Shown one piece after another: positions 56,949 through 64,000 of a stretch of DNA of 64,000 nucleotides (position 1 is the stretch's first letter; every line of letters begins with the position of its first letter). The stretch comes from Candidatus Poribacteria bacterium. Its GTDB lineage: Bacteria > Poribacteria > WGA-4E > WGA-3G. Where the stretch lies: positions 1 through 64,000 of the forward strand of contig JAJDTM010000044.1 in the NCBI GenBank assembly GCA_022827185.1, written 5' to 3'. The notes beneath the pieces are model-generated. The model was not told where the DNA came from, searched no databases, and worked only from the letters and a program-made list of their open reading frames with translations. The translations under genes and the position numbers were made by a program.

Positions 56949-57698
56949 TTATCCTGCGGTGTAACCACCATCAATCGGTAAGGCGATGCCTGTGACGAAG
57001 GCGGATTCGTCGGAGGCGAGGTATAGTGCGCCGTAGGCGATCTCTTCGGGCTGCGCGAGTCGGCGCATCGGGTGCTTGTTCGCAAGTACCTGATATTCCT
57101 CTGGTGTTTTGATGACACCGGCAACTAACGGTGTCTCGACGAAACCCGGGCAGATACAGTTGACTCGGATTTTGTCCTCTGCATAGTCGAGTGCCATGCC
57201 GCGGGTGAGGTTCGTTACACCGCCTTTGGAGGCGACGTACGCCGCCCGAACCTCTGCACCGACAAGCCCATAGATAGAGGACAGGTTGATGATAGAGCCT
57301 CCACCGTTTTTTTGCATGGCAGGGATCGCTGCCTTAGCGCAGAGATAGACACCGGTGAGGTTAACGTCTAAACAGCGATGCCAATCTGCTTCCGGTAAGT
57401 CACCGACTGGTAGTCGCATTGCGATGCCAGCACTGCTCAACAGAATATCCAATTGACCGTATCTGCTGACAGTTTCGTGTACCATCCGCTCGGTGTTATC
57501 TGAGAGTGTCACGTCGGTTTGGATGTAGGTTGCTTCGTTGCCTGCGTCTCGGATTTCGGAGACAGTTTGGTTCGCACCACTTTCATCAATGTCCGCGACG
57601 ACGACCTTCGCGCCGTGTTCAGCGAACAGGATTGCTGTGGCTTTTCCGATGCCGGAGGCGGCACCTGTTGTAATGGCTACTTTGTCTTTAAGTCGCAT
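56949..57698 (-). CDS. Short-chain dehydrogenase/reductase (SDR)
   Basis: NAD(P)-dependent SDR of 249 residues. It has the TGAASGIGKA cofactor motif, an acidic residue after the second strand (VVADIDES, suggesting NAD preference), SSAGIA in place of the usual NNAG, IINLSSIYG with the catalytic serine, YVASK with tyrosine and lysine, and the C-terminal AFVTGIALPIDGGYTAG. The family covers sugar, steroid and 3-oxoacyl-ACP reductases; the substrate is not readable. It lies beside the FAH-family gene, so both could serve aromatic or sugar-acid breakdown. Confidence 0.9.
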   Translation of the reverse strand: MRLKDKVAITTGAASGIGKATAILFAEHGAKVVVADIDESGANQTVSEIRDAGNEATYIQTDVTLSDNTERMVHETVSRYGQLDILLSSAGIAMRLPVGDLPEADWHRCLDVNLTGVYLCAKAAIPAMQKNGGGSIINLSSIYGLVGAEVRAAYVASKGGVTNLTRGMALDYAEDKIRVNCICPGFVETPLVAGVIKTPEEYQVLANKHPMRRLAQPEEIAYGALYLASDESAFVTGIALPIDGGYTAG

Positions 57699-57715
57699 TT
57701 TTTATTGTTCGTTTT

Positions 57716-57868
57716 TTAACCCCCTAAATCCCCCTTATCAGGGAAAATGGCTATCAGCAATCGGCTGTCAGCCTTCAGCAAGAGGTGTTAAATATAATGG
57801 GCAATTTTAGTGATTGAACCCCCTAAATCCCCCTTATCAGGGGGACTTTAAAGAGGAGCGTGAGTCCT
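57716..57868. repeat. Two CCCCCTTATCAGGGGG repeats around a simple repeat
   Basis: The first copy (from 57717) breaks off after 'ttatcaggg' into a GGCTATCAGC/GGCTGTCAGC simple repeat (57749-57782). A complete second copy follows at about 57817-57854. It fills the gap between the SDR and FAH genes. Confidence 0.75.
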
Positions 57869-57878
57869 GTGATTGTAT

Positions 57879-58802
57879 CTAAAGACCTTTCTCTGTCCAT
57901 TCTACGGGGTTCATTTCTGGTTCACCGATTTGGTTTCTAAGCACACCGATATTTTCGATTTCGAGTTCAACGACATCACCGGGTTGGATCCAGCGGTCGA
58001 GTTCCCATCCACACCCATTTCCGACGGTGCCGGAACCTAAAAATTCGCCAGGGTGAAGTGTCTCTGACTGTGAAACAAACGAAATCATTTCAGCGAAGGA
58101 GTAATACATATCCGATGTATTACCGTCTGCCCAGACTTCGCCGTTAATTCTGGCGGTCATTCGGAGGTTGTAGGGATCACTGATTTCGTCTGGCGTAACA
58201 AGACAGGGCCCCATGATATTGCTGTTATCAAAGTCTTTACCTTTGGCAGGCCCGAGCGACAAAGTCATGTGCCTGAACTGGATGTCGCGTGCGCTGATGT
58301 CGTTGTAAATGGTGTAACCGGCGATGTACTCTGGTGCTTCTTCTATCGAGATATTTTTGCCTGTTTTCCCGATGTAGATCCCCCATTCCAGTTCAAAATC
58401 GAGTTTCTCTGTGTAGTTGGGCCAGGTAACAACGGCTTCGTGTCCGGCGATAGAGGATGGACTCGTGCTGCCGCGGTAATAGTTAGGCAGTTTGAACCAC
58501 TCCGGGGAGATCTCCTTACCCGTGATACGTGAGGCAGCATCCATATGGGTTTTGAATACGCCGAAATCCCGTAGGCTTGCTGGACGTGGAAACGGCGCGA
58601 GCAGCTGCACATCGACGATAGGGAAGATGCCGTCAGCGGTCTGGTCAATATGTTTTTGTGCATCGGCGATGCGATTCTGTTCAAAGAATTCGTACATGTC
58701 CGAGGCGACTGCCGTGAGATCAACGATTTGGTCGCCAGTGATCCATGCGCCGAGTCTTGGTGTCGTGTCTGTCGATTGGGTTTGAAAGGTAACGAGTTTC
58801 AT
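57879..58802 (-). CDS. Fumarylacetoacetate hydrolase family protein
   Basis: A protein of 307 residues with the FAH fold. Metal-binding sequences include LDFELEWGIYIGK (acidic ligands), YNDISARDIQFRHM and GPAKGKDFDNSNIMGPCLVTPDEI, with a C-terminal FLGSGTVGNGCG segment. This family hydrolyses or decarboxylates acylpyruvates, or acts on 2-keto-3-deoxy sugar acids. A link to the sugar-acid dehydratase at 30583 is possible but not shown by position. AAGAGAAC precedes the ATG. It diverges from the MNT-HEPN gene across a MITE. Confidence 0.9.
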   Translation of the reverse strand: MKLVTFQTQSTDTTPRLGAWITGDQIVDLTAVASDMYEFFEQNRIADAQKHIDQTADGIFPIVDVQLLAPFPRPASLRDFGVFKTHMDAASRITGKEISPEWFKLPNYYRGSTSPSSIAGHEAVVTWPNYTEKLDFELEWGIYIGKTGKNISIEEAPEYIAGYTIYNDISARDIQFRHMTLSLGPAKGKDFDNSNIMGPCLVTPDEISDPYNLRMTARINGEVWADGNTSDMYYSFAEMISFVSQSETLHPGEFLGSGTVGNGCGWELDRWIQPGDVVELEIENIGVLRNQIGEPEMNPVEWTEKGL

Positions 58803-59126
58803 AGGTGTTCTCTTTAAGGTGGTAGCGGCTCCTTATTCAAGTGATTGGATAGTGTTGATTATACGATAGATGCGTTTAGAAATCAAGACTTTTAAGATGT
58901 GCTTGCGTATGTGATGGAGATATGGCATAATTAGCCTTATCCATTTCCTAACATCGCAGTGCATTTTTGTTATAAACATTAGGACTTACGCAAATTGAGG
59001 AAATATAGGACATTTTAACCCCCTAAAGAATCAACGGTATGAATGCCTTATGGCATTCCCCGCCCCTTATCAGGGGGACTTTAAGGCGGAATGCGTAAGT
59101 CCTAAAACATACTGAAGCAGAAAAGG
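58803..59126. other. Intergenic stretch holding a complete family B MITE
   Basis: No gene is seen. The left 175 bases are plain AT-rich sequence and may hold the promoter of the FAH gene. The MITE at 58979-59105 is described separately. Confidence 0.65.
58979..59105. mobile_element. Family B MITE, best copy, 127 bp
   Basis: The ends TTAGGACTTACGCA (58979-58992) and TGCGTAAGTCCTAA (59092-59105) are perfect 14-bp inverted repeats. The usual core is split by a small palindrome, GAATGCC-TTAT-GGCATTC, near 59040-59058, as though a second element had landed inside it. Confidence 0.85.
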
Positions 59127-59132
59127 ATGATC

Positions 59133-59879
59133 ATGGTTACCCGTCAAGAGATTCAATCGGTCTGTGATGATATCGTGCGCGAGTTCGCGCCGCTACAGGT
59201 TATCCTCTTTGGTTCTTATGCGTATGGCACGCCCACGGAGTCCTCCGATGTTGATTTGCTGGTTGTCATGCCGGTGCCGAAATCGGAGACCCGCCAGCGC
59301 GAGATAGAAATTCGGAAGCGTCTGGCGCGTCCTTTCCATCTGCATGTGCTTATGCATTCGCCTGAAGACTTGGCGTATCGTCTCGTGTATAACGATTGGT
59401 TTCTCCGAGAGATTACTGAAAAAGGCGAAGTGCTTTATGAAACTGCTAATTTTTTCTTGAAACCTGTAAAGAAGGAAAAACACGCGATGAATCCATTGAC
59501 AGAGGAATGGGTGCAGAAAGCTGAAGGCAATTATACTGTGGCGCAGCAATCCGAGCAGGGACAAAATCCAGTAAATGATGTTATCTGCTTCTTGGCTCAG
59601 CAATGTGTTGAAAAGTATCTAAAGGCGTGGCTTCAAGAGGCGAACATCCCGTTTCCGAGGACGCACGATTTACAAGCGTTATTGACTTTGATTGTCCCGA
59701 CTCTTCCTGCTTTGGATGCTTGGCGGGAAGATTTTTCAAAGTTGTCGGAACATGCTGTTGATCCGCGTTATCCTGGCAAGTTCGCGACCACGGAGGAAAT
59801 GACCCACGCGATGCGTATCTGTAATGAGGTTCGGCAAGCCGTTCGCGAACAGTTGAAGTTACCACTTGAACCCTCGTAA
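59133..59879 (+). CDS. Fused MNT nucleotidyltransferase-HEPN protein
   Basis: A protein of 248 residues. The N-terminal half is a minimal nucleotidyltransferase with the complete FGSYAYGTPTESSDVDLLV motif (GS and DxD). The C-terminal half, after about residue 128, is a HEPN domain (FLAQQCVEKYLKAWLQEANIPFPRTHDLQALL). In most bacteria the two are separate neighbouring genes, HEPN the RNase toxin and MNT the antitoxin that modifies it. Here both are one chain, and an Rx4-6H toxin motif is not obvious in the HEPN part, so toxicity is doubtful. The ATG at 59133 has AAAGG six bases upstream; the ATG at 59127 is too close to it. Confidence 0.85.
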   Translation: MVTRQEIQSVCDDIVREFAPLQVILFGSYAYGTPTESSDVDLLVVMPVPKSETRQREIEIRKRLARPFHLHVLMHSPEDLAYRLVYNDWFLREITEKGEVLYETANFFLKPVKKEKHAMNPLTEEWVQKAEGNYTVAQQSEQGQNPVNDVICFLAQQCVEKYLKAWLQEANIPFPRTHDLQALLTLIVPTLPALDAWREDFSKLSEHAVDPRYPGKFATTEEMTHAMRICNEVRQAVREQLKLPLEPS

Positions 59880-59924
59880 TCCTGCCAGTTATGATGGAAG
59901 CAGTGCTGGTACGGAAAGTGTACA

Positions 59925-60899
59925 CTATGCTGTTAAAGACAGGAACAACTCCTCCAATGACATCTCAGTCGTGTGCATTTCAAGCAATTGCCATCCGCGT
60001 CCGACAATGGTTTCTGCTACCTCTGCCCGAATATCGGTTGTAGATGTGTAGTGGAGACGGAATGTTGCGATGTCATCTGTCCCAGCGTCGGTCTGCTCGA
60101 CTTGAATTACGTCGGGGATATCCGTGAGTGCATTCAATATGTCATCGGCTGCAGCACCTGCCACCTCAAGAGAGAGGGTTGCCGAGGTCACTGGCACGTC
60201 TTCCGTATCGGCGGTGGATGCATCGCTATGTTTGGATACGGCGCGACCGTCTTTTAGCTGCACATCCCCCGTAATTTGACCTCTACTGATGATAATGAGG
60301 CGTTCACACGTCATGCTTGCTTCAGGTAAGATATGTGTGCTGAACAGAATCGTCCGTTCTTTGCCGAGTGTTTTGATTAATTCTCGGATTTCGACGATTT
60401 GCCGTGGGTCTAACCCGGATGTGGGTTCGTCGAGGATTAGAACGTCTGGTTCGTGGATAAGTGCTTGCGCTAAACCGACGCGTTGCCGGAAACCGCGGGA
60501 GAGTTGCCCGATAATCTGGTGCCTGCGTTCGGTGAGTCCGCACGCTTCAATAGCGTTATCTAACTGTCCTTTGATGCTACCGCGCGGTACGTTACGGATC
60601 TTTGCCATATACTTCAGGTATTTCGTCACTGTCATTTCTGGGTAGAGTGGCACGTTTTCGGGTAGGTATCCGATGCGTTTACGCACCTCCCTGGATTCTT
60701 TGAAAACGTCATGCCCAGCGACGGTAATATGTCCACTACTCGCGGGCATGAAGCAGGTGATGATTCGCATCGTTGTGGTTTTGCCAGCACCGTTGGGACC
60801 GAGGAATCCGACGATTTGTCCCTTGTCTACTTCGAAAGAGATGTCTTTGAGTGCTTGGAAGGGCCCATAGTTTTTTGTGATATTTTGGACTTCAATCAT
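59925..60899 (-). CDS. ABC transporter ATP-binding protein (ABC-2/GldA type)
   Basis: Cytoplasmic ATPase of 324 residues. It has Walker A GPNGAGKTTTMR, the Q-loop in IGYLPENVPLYPEMTV, signature LSRGFRQRVGLAQAL, Walker B VLILDEPTSGLDP and H-loop FSTHILPEA. The C-terminal 100 residues contain a small alpha/beta domain, as in GldA and NatA-type proteins. Partners are usually ABC-2 permeases directly downstream, but here the next gene is the convergent MNT-HEPN gene, so it is an orphan. Two 18-bp direct repeats lie upstream of its start. Confidence 0.92.
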   Translation of the reverse strand: MIEVQNITKNYGPFQALKDISFEVDKGQIVGFLGPNGAGKTTTMRIITCFMPASSGHITVAGHDVFKESREVRKRIGYLPENVPLYPEMTVTKYLKYMAKIRNVPRGSIKGQLDNAIEACGLTERRHQIIGQLSRGFRQRVGLAQALIHEPDVLILDEPTSGLDPRQIVEIRELIKTLGKERTILFSTHILPEASMTCERLIIISRGQITGDVQLKDGRAVSKHSDASTADTEDVPVTSATLSLEVAGAAADDILNALTDIPDVIQVEQTDAGTDDIATFRLHYTSTTDIRAEVAETIVGRGWQLLEMHTTEMSLEELFLSLTA

Positions 60900-60911
60900 A
60901 TTTTTAACCTG

Positions 60912-61032
60912 CCCTGACGGGAGTTGTCAAATGAAACGTGGCATTCACATTTCCTTCAAGGATCCGCATCGCGCCGTTGTTGCGATGCTGCCCCCAATAG
61001 CTGCTTTTAATCTACCCTGACGGGAGTTGTCA
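60912..61032. repeat. 18-bp direct repeats CCCTGACGGGAGTTGTCA
   Basis: Copies at 60912-60929 and 61015-61032 are identical, and each follows a T-rich stretch. They flank about 85 bp in the gap between the ABC ATPase and the phosphoesterase genes. Confidence 0.7.
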
Positions 61033-61041
61033 GTTCAACCG

Positions 61042-61926
61042 CTAAAGGGAATCCCTCCGTGGGATGCTGAAGTTTAAGTCACGCTCTCTGCCGAGTAGGT
61101 AGAGGTTGTTATCGGGTTGAACCGCCTCGGATTCGGAAAGTGCCTCCGGTAGATCGACTGTTTCGCAACGGACATCAACTCTATCAGGGTAAACAAGGAC
61201 CTGCCGCCACATCATGGGATAACAGATAACACCAGCAGAGATGATGCACAACATACCTTGTTCCCTGAAAACACGGTTGAGATGCAGATGCCCACAAAAG
61301 AATGCGAGAATCTGTTCGTCAAAGGGTGAAATGATTTCAAGTACTTCCGCGGAGTTAGCAACTCTTGAACCGATGCCTTGGAACTCAACGCTTGGAAACG
61401 GGAGTTGGTGTGAGAAGATGAACACCTCTTGGTCGTAATCTCGCGCTCTTTTCAATTCACGTTCTGCCCATGCCAACTGATTGGTACTGATGTACCCGTG
61501 CGTCAGGTCTTCCGGCACCTCCTGTGAATCGAGGAGGATAAATCGGATATTTTCGTGAACGAAGCTGAGAGACCCCATGCCGTTGATACCGAAGCGTGCT
61601 AAGTAGGCATCTTTGGAACCGGTCTCTGGGTGCAGATCGTGGTTTCCAGGGATGTAATAGCAAGGGGCGTTTATACGTTTTCCGAGTTGTTCTGCGCTAT
61701 CAAGTGCGGCTTCGTATGCTTCTGCGGACATCTCAAAACTATTGCCGCCGCACACGATATCTCCGCCATGAATCACAAATGCGGGTTCAAAGGCGTTGAG
61801 TTGTTCAACTAACTTTTCATAGAGTGCGAGACTGTTTTTTTGTTGCTGTAGCCCACCGGCGAAGTTCCTCGGTGCATTTAGATAAAGATGTGTATCCGTA
61901 ATAAAGGCAAATTTAAAAAGTATCAT
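61042..61926 (-). CDS. Calcineurin-like metallophosphoesterase
   Basis: A protein of 294 residues with the full two-metal phosphoesterase pattern: FITDTHLY (Asp and His), HGGDIVCGG (Asp), YYIPGNHDLHP (Asn-His), IFSHQLPFP (His) and FFCGHLHLNR (Gly-His-x-His). There is no signal peptide, so it is probably cytoplasmic. This group includes cyclic-nucleotide and phospholipid phosphodiesterases; the substrate is unknown. The start is the first ATG (61926) and overlaps nothing upstream. Confidence 0.9.
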   Translation of the reverse strand: MILFKFAFITDTHLYLNAPRNFAGGLQQQKNSLALYEKLVEQLNAFEPAFVIHGGDIVCGGNSFEMSAEAYEAALDSAEQLGKRINAPCYYIPGNHDLHPETGSKDAYLARFGINGMGSLSFVHENIRFILLDSQEVPEDLTHGYISTNQLAWAERELKRARDYDQEVFIFSHQLPFPSVEFQGIGSRVANSAEVLEIISPFDEQILAFFCGHLHLNRVFREQGMLCIISAGVICYPMMWRQVLVYPDRVDVRCETVDLPEALSESEAVQPDNNLYLLGRERDLNFSIPRRDSL

Positions 61927-61963
61927 GGCGTATCTCGTTTTTCAGAGTTTTATAGGGACAGTG

Positions 61964-62707
61964 TCAGGAACGCGGACGTTTCGTTATAATTGTAATATAA
62001 GTTGGTGTATTGGCTGCGTCAATATAACGTTCAACCTGCCACGTCGTGTCATCAAGAATATGCTCCATCTCCGCCTTTGAAACAAACAGATAATCAAACC
62101 ACGGGGTCGTATATTGGCGGTAACGAATTCGCAAGCGTAATTGGCCACTCATACGTCCCCTGTCCCTGTTAAACTGATGGTAAGCTAAGTGGTAAGGTTC
62201 CTCTGTTTGATAGGGGTCCATCGTTTCGGCAATGATTTTTGCGGGTTTTGTTGTCATGGCAGCGAAACGTCTCAGTAACCACTTTGCCCTTTTATAATTA
62301 CCGACGAGTCCGAAATTATGTCCCATCATGAGAATCGTATCAAAGGTGCCGATTTTGGAACTTAACTGCGTGATCGGTGTGACAAGCGCGTTTTTGAGTC
62401 CACGCCGTTGACAAGTCTGAATAGCCAACGGCGAGATGTCAGTGCCCAAGACATCAAATCCCTGTTTTTGAAGATAGAGGGAGTGCCGTCCTGCCCCACA
62501 GCCGATATCTAAGACTCGGCCCGTTGCATGTTCTATTGCGGATTTTTGATGTTCACCCCAGTTGTCATATTCAGCGAAATAATTGACAGGCCCAAACCGA
62601 CTTGTATCAATAAATCCGTCCTCTCTCTCTACAATTTCAAAATTTTCTCTACCGTTATGATAATCTGAAAGCAGATACCCGTAGGCATCTTGAATGTCGG
62701 TTAGCAC
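61964..62707 (-). CDS. Class I SAM-dependent methyltransferase
   Basis: A protein of 247 residues. The SAM-binding motif is RVLDIGCGAGRHSLYLQKQGFDVLGTDIS, followed by a post-I region FDTILMMGHNFGLVGNY. The acceptor side resembles small-molecule methyltransferases of the MT11/MT25 groups. The start is taken as GTG at 62707, with AAGGAG seven bases upstream and the sulfatase stop just before it. The ATG at 62740 overlaps the sulfatase gene and has no such site. The substrate is unknown, and the link to the sulfatase gene is positional. Confidence 0.85.
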   Translation of the reverse strand: MLTDIQDAYGYLLSDYHNGRENFEIVEREDGFIDTSRFGPVNYFAEYDNWGEHQKSAIEHATGRVLDIGCGAGRHSLYLQKQGFDVLGTDISPLAIQTCQRRGLKNALVTPITQLSSKIGTFDTILMMGHNFGLVGNYKRAKWLLRRFAAMTTKPAKIIAETMDPYQTEEPYHLAYHQFNRDRGRMSGQLRLRIRYRQYTTPWFDYLFVSKAEMEHILDDTTWQVERYIDAANTPTYITIITKRPRS

Positions 62708-62711
62708 ACTA

Positions 62712-64000
62712 TTACTCCTTGACGTAGCCGGTTGTTCCATTCGGATTGACCCATTCGGTTTCCCAGTGTGTTTCGATGCCTTCGCGCCATGTTTGGGCTG
62801 CGTTTGTAAGTTCAGCAGTAAGTTCGGGGTGCGCGTCTTTCAGATTTTCTGTTTCACCCATATCGGTTTCGAGATCAGCGAGATGCACATCGTCTTCCGG
62901 TGGCGCACCTTCTACCAGTTGACCGTTGAGTACCAGTTTCCAGTTGCCACGCCGCACGGCGGTTTGCTTGCCCATCTCCCAGTAGATGTCGCGTTGGGGT
63001 GTCGGTTCACCGTTTCCCACCGTGGGGAGGATGTCGCGTCCATCAAGTTCATACTCGGCAGGATCACCACCCGCTGCTGCGAGAAATGTCGGAAAGACAT
63101 CCATTGCTGCGCCGACTTCACCGATGACCTGTCCTTCGGGGATTCGCTGGGGCCAGTTCATAATTCCGGGTGAACGGATACCACCTTCGTAGAGGCTGAA
63201 TTTATGTCCTTTCAGTTTACCAGCCGTGCCGCCGTAATAGGGATCTTGCGTGCCGTCCAACCAGTTTCGGGTTTCACGCGAGGGACCGTTGTCGCTCTGG
63301 AAATAAGAGAACGTGTTTTCCGCGAGTCCGAGTCGTTCTAATTCGGCAAAAATTTCGCCGACGCTATCATCAACGGCACTGAGCATCGCTGCCATAATCT
63401 GTCTGTCCCACGGCAAGTTTGGGAACCGATCCACGTATTTTTGCGGTGCGTGCATCGGATAGTGTGGCGCGTTGTAAGGGACGTATAGGAAAAAAGGTTT
63501 GCCGAGTTCGACAGATTTTCGGATGTACCTGATGGCGTATTCGGTAATGAGTTCGGTGAAGTATTCGCCGTTTCGATAAATCTCTTCTCCGTTCTCCCAG
63601 AGATCGTGTGTCTGGTCAATGCCGCGTTGTCCTAAACCCCAGTAGAAGATGTGTGAAAAGAAGTCGATACACCCTGCCATGAATCCGAACCAATCGTCGA
63701 ACCCGTGATGTTCGGGACGTGAACCCTCAGCCAGCCCGAGATGCCATTTCCCGGACATTGCAGTGTAATAGCCGTGCGCCTTGAGTGCTGTCGCGAGTGT
63801 TGGAACAGAAGGAGGGAGTCCTGTGGCGGTACGATGCCCTGATAAGATGGAACGGACGCCGGCATGACATGGGTATCGGCCTGTCAGGAGTGCTGCGCGT
63901 GAAGGTGAGCAGACGGGTGAATTCGAGTACCAATCTGTGAAGCGGGCACCTTCGGCTGCCATTCTATCGAGGTGTGGCGTTTTGAAATCGGTCGCGCCCA
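62712..64000 (-). CDS. Sulfatase (arylsulfatase family), 5' end outside window
   Basis: A type I sulfatase whose N-terminus lies beyond the right edge; 429 residues are visible, and the reading frame is open to base 63998. The active-site motif CSPSRAALLTGR holds the cysteine that is oxidised to formylglycine. Metal and substrate residues are seen in KWHLGLAEG, HGFDDWFGF, YFQSDNGPSRET and AGKLKGHKFSLYEGGIRSPG. The sequence suggests a choline-, glycan- or aryl-type sulfatase. Full N-terminal residues and a signal peptide cannot be judged. The SUMF1-like protein at 45118 lacks the cysteines needed to activate it. Confidence 0.92.
   Translation of the reverse strand, partial: GATDFKTPHLDRMAAEGARFTDWYSNSPVCSPSRAALLTGRYPCHAGVRSILSGHRTATGLPPSVPTLATALKAHGYYTAMSGKWHLGLAEGSRPEHHGFDDWFGFMAGCIDFFSHIFYWGLGQRGIDQTHDLWENGEEIYRNGEYFTELITEYAIRYIRKSVELGKPFFLYVPYNAPHYPMHAPQKYVDRFPNLPWDRQIMAAMLSAVDDSVGEIFAELERLGLAENTFSYFQSDNGPSRETRNWLDGTQDPYYGGTAGKLKGHKFSLYEGGIRSPGIMNWPQRIPEGQVIGEVGAAMDVFPTFLAAAGGDPAEYELDGRDILPTVGNGEPTPQRDIYWEMGKQTAVRRGNWKLVLNGQLVEGAPPEDDVHLADLETDMGETENLKDAHPELTAELTNAAQTWREGIETHWETEWVNPNGTTGYVKE

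Overview
The window reads as a gene-dense chromosomal segment of a Gram-negative, uncultured-type bacterium. It has an outer-membrane barrel protein, a LolA/LolCDE-like export cassette, many signal peptides and lipoboxes, and a multiheme c-type cytochrome. Four Gfo/Idh/MocA oxidoreductases, three phytanoyl-CoA-dioxygenase-like (PhyH) enzymes, a sulfatase, LamG-type proteins and TPR, WD40 and FG-GAP/ASPIC-UnbV proteins, together with many short palindromic intergenic repeats, resemble what I know of Candidatus Poribacteria (sponge-associated or marine). That placement is inference from gene content; there is no rRNA in the window.

Layout. 1-2.7 kb: the 3' end of an IS3-type transposase, a nested palindrome, and a Doc toxin overlapping a long TPR gene. 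2.8-8.4 kb: a plus-strand operon of a LolA-like protein, two FtsX-type permeases, a LolD-like ATPase and an outer-membrane protein. 8.4-15.5 kb: a 214-bp MITE, a Gfo/Idh/MocA oxidoreductase, tandem PhyH paralogs, a TPP enzyme and two secreted LamG proteins. 15.5-20.4 kb: an OLD-like ATPase with a small ExK-motif partner, a TPR protein, an oxidoreductase and a GIY-YIG protein. 20.6-29.1 kb (minus strand): an alcohol dehydrogenase, a HAL2-like phosphatase, then pth, a GerMN protein, an amidase, rplY, tRNA-Gln, ispE and a LolB-position lipoprotein, then a possible ADP-ribosyltransferase-like protein with a small partner. 29.2-38.8 kb: argD, an enolase-superfamily dehydratase, PhyH, two oxidoreductases, sodC, a TolB-like propeller and an ASPIC/UnbV protein. 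38.7-53.9 kb: two secreted jelly-roll proteins, an AddA-like helicase-nuclease, an ABC ATPase, a SUMF1-like lipoprotein, selA, a retropepsin-like protease, a cytochrome c-TPR fusion, a WD40 protein and a secreted protein. 54.1-64 kb: a second MITE copy, an ECF sigma factor fused through a membrane helix to an outer domain, a small lipoprotein, SDR and FAH-family enzymes, an MNT-HEPN fusion, an ABC ATPase, a phosphoesterase, a methyltransferase and a sulfatase running off the right edge.

The genes suggest catabolism of sugars, sugar acids and sulfated glycans in the cell (oxidoreductases, dehydratase, PhyH, FAH, SDR, sulfatase) with secreted lectin-like proteins outside. Two points stand out. 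Five exported proteins of at least two unrelated folds end in the same 15-20 residue sequence around L-x-T-T-W-[GA]-x-L-K, which looks like an undescribed C-terminal sorting or attachment signal. One polypeptide appears to join an ECF sigma factor, a membrane anchor and an extracytoplasmic domain, and a secreted paralog of that domain lies next door.

The intergenic DNA is dominated by repeats: two MITE-like families with clear terminal inverted repeats, perfect hairpins with three-base loops but differing stems, GGCTGTCAGC-type simple repeats, and a repeated leader carrying a ribosome binding site. No CRISPR array or rRNA operon is seen, and there is one tRNA.
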